Part shown: in pieces, positions 59,704-64,000 of the stretch
How the letters are laid out: each line of letters begins with the position of its first letter
Numbering within the stretch: the stretch's first letter is position 1
Source of the DNA: Sporosarcina limicola
Lineage (GTDB): Bacteria; Bacillota; Bacilli; Bacillales_A; Planococcaceae
Assembly (NCBI RefSeq): GCF_014873855.1
Contig: NZ_JADBEL010000019.1
Coordinates: forward strand, 18,933 to 82,932
Length of the DNA stretch: 64,000 nt
Reading direction: 5' to 3'
The notes under the pieces: model-generated
Seen by the model: the letters and a program-made list of their open reading frames with translations, nothing else
Database searches by the model: none
What the model was told of the DNA's origin: nothing
Made by a program: the position numbers and the translations under genes

Positions 59704-61236
59704 ATGAATATTCTTCAGATGAGTGGTTCAGCAGGCCTACTCATACTCATTATTGTCGTTGTCAGATTACTCACACTTAATAAATTACCTAAAAAAACGT
59801 TTATTGTGTTATGGGGAATTGTCATTTGCAAATTAATGATACCTGTCTCTATATCCTCACAGTTCAGTGTGTATAATTTGTTTCAAAAAACCACATCGGC
59901 AGTATATTTACCACTAAAAGCACTACCCGTTTCGATACCAAATGGAATAACTACTGCTCCTTCTATTACAGAACAAAGCAGTGTGATGAATAAATTTATG
60001 GATAGTAGTCCCATTGAAATATGTTGGGCAATAGGTACATTACTTCTTACAACCTTTTTTGTAATAGCGTTTTATAAAAGCTATCAACAATTACGAACAG
60101 CATTGCCAATCACCAATAACCCTATTATTAACGAATGGTTGAGCAAACAAAAGCTATATCGTAATTTAAGAGTTATGGTATCTGATCAAACAGCAACCCC
60201 ACTGGCCTATGGATTTCTGCGTCCAAAGATTATTCTGCCTAAGTCAATGGACTTTACTAATTCACAACAAATGAACTATATTCTCACCCATGAATTCGTT
60301 CACATCAAACATTTTGATACACTATGGAAATTCACAATGATTGTTTCCTTATGCTTCCACTGGTTCAATCCTATGGTTTGGGTCATGTTTGTGCTGATGA
60401 ACAGAGATTTAGAACTTGCCTGTGATGAAAAAGTTATCAAGATGTATGGTGAAACAATAAAACCTGCCTATGCATTATCTTTAATCAATATGGCAGACAA
60501 AAAAAGTAAGTTTAACCCGCTATCTAATGGATTCAGTAAAAACTCAATCGAAGAAAGGATTGTATCTATTATGAAAATGAAAAAAACTACTCTGTTAAAC
60601 ATTGCTCTTGCCTTTGCTTTCGTGATTGGTACTACGGCTATTTTTGCAACGACGGCGGACGCCACGAGGAAAAATGCAGAGCCAAATATGATAACAGGTA
60701 GTGAATTCGTTGATACGGATGTTAATGAATTGATTATGATGTCAACTATTGACCAGAAAACTAAGAAAATAATGATAAGTATAGACGGTGGGAATAATTG
60801 GATAACGGAAGAAGAATTTGAAAAAGCATATCCATCTCCTAAAGTAGAGTGGTACACCTATACCTATGATGAATATAAATCTTGGTTAGAACTGGAGAAG
60901 AAAAGCTTGCAAGAGATAGTGGATTCTAGTGAAAAAGGCTGGAGCCCATCTACTGGCTGGTTTGTCTGGACACAGGAAATAGCGAATGAAGCTATCAGCC
61001 GATATGAACAAACTTTGGAAGATATTAAGAATGGAACGTTGTTATCAAAATCGGGAGATGGGAACGTTATTGTGACTAATCAAAGTCATGGTGTTAGCAT
61101 AGATTCCAATGAGGAAGAAGTTATTGAGTTTGGCCCATATGATACAGAGGTTAAGGCGACAAGAATAACACAGCAAGAAGCCGATAGTGTCTATCTACAA
61201 TCAGTATCTTCAGCTATTGAGAAAAAAGACTATTAA
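59704..61236 (+). CDS. BlaR1-like M56 metallopeptidase sensor, copy 2
   Basis: 510 residues. The first ~325 residues are almost identical to copy 1 (same HEFVHIKHFDTLWK and membrane helices). After the shared TTADATRK the ectodomain is entirely different: DQKTKKIMISIDGGNNWITE, SPKVEWYTYTYDEYKSWLEL, WSPSTGWFVWTQEIANEAIS. So the cytoplasmic/protease part is kept while the sensor is swapped. It lacks its own blaI; it could act on the repressor at 57134. A strong terminator follows. Confidence 0.8.
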   Translation: MNILQMSGSAGLLILIIVVVRLLTLNKLPKKTFIVLWGIVICKLMIPVSISSQFSVYNLFQKTTSAVYLPLKALPVSIPNGITTAPSITEQSSVMNKFMDSSPIEICWAIGTLLLTTFFVIAFYKSYQQLRTALPITNNPIINEWLSKQKLYRNLRVMVSDQTATPLAYGFLRPKIILPKSMDFTNSQQMNYILTHEFVHIKHFDTLWKFTMIVSLCFHWFNPMVWVMFVLMNRDLELACDEKVIKMYGETIKPAYALSLINMADKKSKFNPLSNGFSKNSIEERIVSIMKMKKTTLLNIALAFAFVIGTTAIFATTADATRKNAEPNMITGSEFVDTDVNELIMMSTIDQKTKKIMISIDGGNNWITEEEFEKAYPSPKVEWYTYTYDEYKSWLELEKKSLQEIVDSSEKGWSPSTGWFVWTQEIANEAISRYEQTLEDIKNGTLLSKSGDGNVIVTNQSHGVSIDSNEEEVIEFGPYDTEVKATRITQQEADSVYLQSVSSAIEKKDY

Positions 61237-61240
61237 AGTG

Positions 61241-61283
61241 AACAAGCAAGGTCCGTGTATAGACCTTGCTTGTTTGATTTTTT
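61241..61283 (+). terminator. Terminator after M56 copy 2
   Basis: AACAAGCAAGGTC and GACCTTGCTTGTT pair perfectly and are followed by TTGATTTTTT. Confidence 0.9.
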
Positions 61284-61528
61284 CGTTCTTAAGCGGTGTC
61301 ACTAAAGCTATAATCTTCATGAGATGCTCAGCAATCAAAATGCGTAGCTTGAAGCTATAATGTGTCATTTCAGTTAGATTTTAGATTTAATTTTCGTGAG
61401 TAGCTAAATGCAACCCATGAGAAATTTCGGTGCTAAGTGATCAATACGAGTAAAAGAATACGTTTCAAACCGATTGCTTTCCTCTAATTCGAAATCCCTA
61501 GTTCGCCATTCCCAACAAACACAATCTC
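61284..61528. other. Intergenic, nothing recognised
   Basis: Non-coding in all frames as far as I can see; no hairpin or repeat of note. Confidence 0.4.
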
Positions 61529-61795
61529 TTATTTCATGGCAGTCAACACCATAATTGATCCGCCTTCACAGTGAAACGTCTTATACTCAATACTTGCTAA
61601 CGCCTGCTCTTTTAATTCTTGATTCGGAATTTCTTCCGCTCGATTTCTCCAAAACTTTAGCTCCTCATGAACCACATGTATAATCTTGCGGTACACTTGA
61701 TGCATTAACGAAAACGGATGTAAAGACAAAGTCATCTTTACAGCACCCCATTCTGATTGCAACCCACCAAATAAATGTTTCATAATAAGCCCCAA
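61529..61795 (-). pseudogene. Chimeric remnant: permease 5' end joined to a ytpB-like fragment
   Basis: An 88-codon frame begins MGLIMKHLFGGLQ, the start of the NCS2 permease at 56842, with the same upstream region (61758-61860 matches about 56815-56910). It then switches to SLMHQVYRKIIHVVHEELKF, RAEEIPNQELKEQALASIEY and KTFHCEGGS, the N-terminus of the DUF2600 family (YtpB, tetraprenyl-beta-curcumene synthase). It stops soon after. Both parts are fragments, so it is a recombination scar rather than a gene. Confidence 0.75.
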
Positions 61796-62023
61796 TCCTG
61801 CTATATCACTTTACTCCAACTATCCATTGGGCTTTTTTATTATAACAGAACCCAGGCAACGAAAAGCCTGCGTTCTACGCGATTTTTGCGTACTCTGTAC
61901 ATTGTTTACTATGGATTGGTGCCGGGATAAAGTAATTAACTCTACTAATTCTTGTTATTAGGTTTATAACACCAAAATATCGGTGATTGCGGCATTCCAA
62001 AAATTGAGACTTATTCCAAAACA

Positions 62024-62056
62024 AAAAAACCATTCAAAACGCTGAATGGTTTTTTT
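62024..62056. terminator. Bidirectional terminator after the opuCD-like gene
   Basis: AAAAAAACCATTCA and TGAATGGTTTTTTT pair and run into T on both strands, touching the stop codon of the permease. Confidence 0.85.
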
Positions 62057-62741
62057 AAGCTATATCCGTAACAGGAGCAAGCGTTTTACTTTTTGATTTG
62101 TTTTTCATCGGCGAGAGTACGCGTTCAAACCAGCCCATAACGATATCTGCGATGACTGCCATTAAAGCAGTTGGCAATGCACCCGCTAAAATAATGACAG
62201 TACCATTTGTAGCGTTTGTCCCTCTAACAATAATATCGCCTAAACCGCCCGCACCGATAAACGTTCCCATTGTCGTGATGCCAATTGCGATTACAAGGGC
62301 AGTTCTAAGTCCCGCCATAATGACTGACAAAGCAAGCGGAAGCTCAAGCATACGTAGTATTTGAAATTTCGTCATACCCATAGCACGACCTGACTCCAGC
62401 AAGGCATGATCGACGTTTTTTATCCCAGTGTACGTATTTTTTAAAATTGGAAGAAGTGAGTATAGGAAGAGTGCAAAGACAACCGTATTAGCACCTAGCC
62501 CCATGACCAACATTAAAACAGCGAGCATTGCTAAGGAAGGAATCGTTTGAATAATATTAACTAAGGAGATAACCCATTGGCTTAGTTTCGAAAAACGAGC
62601 AATGAATATACCCAGTGGAATCGCGACAATCGCTGCGAACAATACACCGTATGCAGACATTAAGAAGTGCCGGTAGAACTCCACCCATACATATTCTGTA
62701 TTTTGTGCGTAATACGTCCATACACCTTGAATCGTTTCCAA
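62055..62741 (-). CDS. Osmoprotectant ABC permease (OpuCD/OpuBD-like)
   Basis: 228 residues and about five or six membrane helices. BPD-transport signature: PLGIFIARFSKLSQWVISLV, TIPSLAMLAVLMLVMGLGAN, ESGRAMGMTKFQILRMLELP (EAA loop), and TFIGAGGLGDIIVRG. It forms the channel for glycine betaine/carnitine/choline uptake. It follows the binding protein by 22 bp, as in opuC. Confidence 0.85.
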   Translation of the reverse strand: METIQGVWTYYAQNTEYVWVEFYRHFLMSAYGVLFAAIVAIPLGIFIARFSKLSQWVISLVNIIQTIPSLAMLAVLMLVMGLGANTVVFALFLYSLLPILKNTYTGIKNVDHALLESGRAMGMTKFQILRMLELPLALSVIMAGLRTALVIAIGITTMGTFIGAGGLGDIIVRGTNATNGTVIILAGALPTALMAVIADIVMGWFERVLSPMKNKSKSKTLAPVTDIA

Positions 62742-62763
62742 ATCGATTCACCTCCACAAATCT

Positions 62764-63681
62764 TTAGTCGAAATAATGATTTTCTTCTAGAAATTCTTTT
62801 GCTACTAAAGACGGTTCTTTCATCTTCCCATCGGCTTCATAATTTAATACCTGCATGTTTTTAGTACTGAACTTCCCTACAAGCTTTTGTAAAATAGCAT
62901 TAAGTTCTGGATGTTTTTCCAAAACATCATTGCGTATAACCGGCGAAGCATCATAGGGAGGAAAGAATCTTTTATCGTCTTCTAGGACAACTAATTCATA
63001 AGATTTAACGCGCCCATCTGTTGTATATGCGAGAACGACATCCATTTCCCCGCTATTTACAGCCTTATAAACCAGTCCAATCTGCATAGGGTATAGATGA
63101 CCGAATTCAAATCCATAGTCCTTTATGAAGCCTTCATAGCCATCGCCTTTTCGCTTTATCCATGAATTATCTACGCCTAATCTAAGATTAGGTGCAAATT
63201 TCTTTAGATCAGATACAGTCTTAATATTCTTTTCGTCGGCCAGTTTTTTTGTCACAGTGAATGCGTAAGAATTTGCAAACCCATAGGAATCAAACCAGGT
63301 TTGATCAAATCGATTTGTAAACCCTTCTTGAACAACTTTCATGGCCTCTTTCGGATCTTTTATCGGTTCCATACCTAGCGAACCTGCTACATCTGTCCCT
63401 GTGTAGCGCACACCGCTAATATCAATTTCTTTATTCATCATCGCTTTATGACTCACGATAGAGGAACCTAAGTTATTAATCATCCCTACATGAAGGTCTG
63501 TGTGGTGTTCAATCATCAGTCGAACCACATGCCCCATAATCTGGGACTCTGATGTATTCATCGTTCCTACCATAATCGTATTATTCGAGGGTCCTTTTAA
63601 ACCTGGAAGGGAACAACCATTCATGACAACTACGGCGGAAAGTACGATGACAATTAACAACTTACTGGATTGTATGTTCAT
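62764..63681 (-). CDS. Osmoprotectant-binding lipoprotein (OpuCC-like)
   Basis: 305 residues from ATG at 63681. The signal LLIVIVLSAVVVMNGCSLPG has a lipobox (MNGC). Binding-protein motifs are TIMVGTMNTSESQIMGHVV, VSHKAMMNKEIDISGVRYTG and YTTDGRVKSYELVVLEDDK. It captures betaine-type solutes outside the cell for the permeases. A frame extension to a TTG at 63705 is possible; AAGGAGG stands 12 nt before the ATG. Confidence 0.85.
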   Translation of the reverse strand: MNIQSSKLLIVIVLSAVVVMNGCSLPGLKGPSNNTIMVGTMNTSESQIMGHVVRLMIEHHTDLHVGMINNLGSSIVSHKAMMNKEIDISGVRYTGTDVAGSLGMEPIKDPKEAMKVVQEGFTNRFDQTWFDSYGFANSYAFTVTKKLADEKNIKTVSDLKKFAPNLRLGVDNSWIKRKGDGYEGFIKDYGFEFGHLYPMQIGLVYKAVNSGEMDVVLAYTTDGRVKSYELVVLEDDKRFFPPYDASPVIRNDVLEKHPELNAILQKLVGKFSTKNMQVLNYEADGKMKEPSLVAKEFLEENHYFD

Positions 63682-63701
63682 TTTTTTCAGTTGCCTCCTT
63701 A

Positions 63702-63909
63702 TCAAGTCATTTCCCGAGCTTCCTTCATGCCTGTCGGTGTAACCCAGTTTTCAACTCGGGCAAAAAAGAGATCGACGAACAGAGCAAGCAATGTGACAGG
63801 CACGGCACCAGCAATAATATATTCAGGTTGATATAAGTTGAGCCCATTAAAAATATAATCTCCGAGTCCCCCTCCTCCTATAAAAGCGGCTAATGTAGCC
63901 CAACCAATT
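63702..63909 (-). pseudogene. OpuCB-like permease, 5' part replaced by an insertion
   Basis: The C-terminal ~65 codons of a second BPD permease (IGWATLAAFIGGGGLGDYIF, YIIAGAVPVTLLALFVDLFF, ARVENWVTPTGMKEAREMT). Upstream of IGWATLAA the reading enters hairpin-rich insertion sequence at 63910. The rest of the gene would lie beyond the element or be lost. This breaks the opuC operon unless read-through occurs. Confidence 0.6.
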
Positions 63910-64000
63910 AAACAACCACCTGCTAAAGCAGGTGGATTTCCGACATAAATGTCTACGACTAAAGTCGTTGTGAAGGCTGAAGTCCTTCTTCAAGCACTTA
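63910..64000. mobile_element. IS200/IS605-like element end (truncated by window)
   Basis: A row of hairpins: CCACCTGC-TAAA-GCAGGTGG (63916-63935), GACATAAATGTC (63942-63953) and ACGACTAAAGTCGT (63955-63968), followed by a GAAGG/CCTTC pairing. Sequential small hairpins, the first close to the junction, are typical of IS200/IS605-family ends recognised by Y1 transposases. The body is outside the window. Confidence 0.45.

Noticed and set aside
57504..61236. Beta-lactam sensing by the BlaR1-like proteins
   Set aside because: Neither ectodomain has the STxK/SxN/KTG motifs of a penicillin-binding sensor, and no beta-lactamase gene is nearby.

Overview
The window looks like a chromosomal segment of a low-GC, endospore-forming member of the Bacillales, probably a Planococcaceae/Caryophanaceae relative such as Sporosarcina. 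The evidence is AT-rich coding, AGGAGG ribosome sites, a complete gerA-type germination operon, a lutABC/lutP/lutR lactate locus, azlCD, bioY, and yxlEFG-like genes. I saw no rRNA, tRNA or CRISPR array. The genus is an inference.

1-24.6 kb (all minus strand): one long locus that reads as a contractile injection system (T6SS/phage-tail-like) in a Gram-positive. In transcription order: Ser/Thr kinase, large putative sheath protein, Hcp-like tube protein, J-domain protein, membrane FHA protein, zinc-ribbon/FHA protein, membrane PP2C phosphatase, membrane pseudo-PP2C, two putative baseplate proteins, Hsp70-like ATPase, another putative baseplate protein, DUF1795-like putative adaptor, VgrG-like spike 1, pentapeptide-repeat protein, Imm11-like protein, lipoprotein, PAAR-like (DUF4280-type) tip, VgrG-like spike 2, and a translationally coupled toxin with its immunity gene. 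Beyond that lie decayed toxin/immunity cassettes, one cut by a group II intron fragment. No capsid, terminase, integrase or lysis genes are present, and no ClpV-type AAA+ ATPase or TssJLM complex. Kinase + FHA + PP2C recalls the threonine-phosphorylation switch of Gram-negative T6SS. This is the most interesting part of the window.

25-31.7 kb: a VanRS-like two-component system (minus) divergent from an operon (plus) of D,D-carboxypeptidase, D-Ala-D-Ala-type ligase, MurF and an alanine/ornithine-racemase-family enzyme, together a peptidoglycan-precursor remodelling cassette.

32-37.6 kb: lactate utilisation (lutABC, lutR, lutP) with two identical LutR-type operators and a cre-like site. 37.9-47.6 kb: VOC protein; HTH regulator divergent from a yxlEFG-like ABC operon with a clear operator; bioY; azlCD with a TrmB-type regulator; AlkC/AlkD-like HEAT protein; GNAT; SDR; DinB protein. 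47.8-52.2 kb: germination receptor operon.

52.2-62 kb: a rearranged region with a 41-bp tandem array, three separate pieces of one NCS2 permease gene, two unknown genes, group II intron ends, a transposase remnant, a BlaI/BlaR1-like pair and a partial tandem copy whose M56 sensor has a different C-terminus, and an ORF fusing a permease 5' end to a ytpB-like fragment. 62-64 kb: opuC-type osmoprotectant transporter genes, interrupted at the right edge by what looks like an IS200/IS605-type end.
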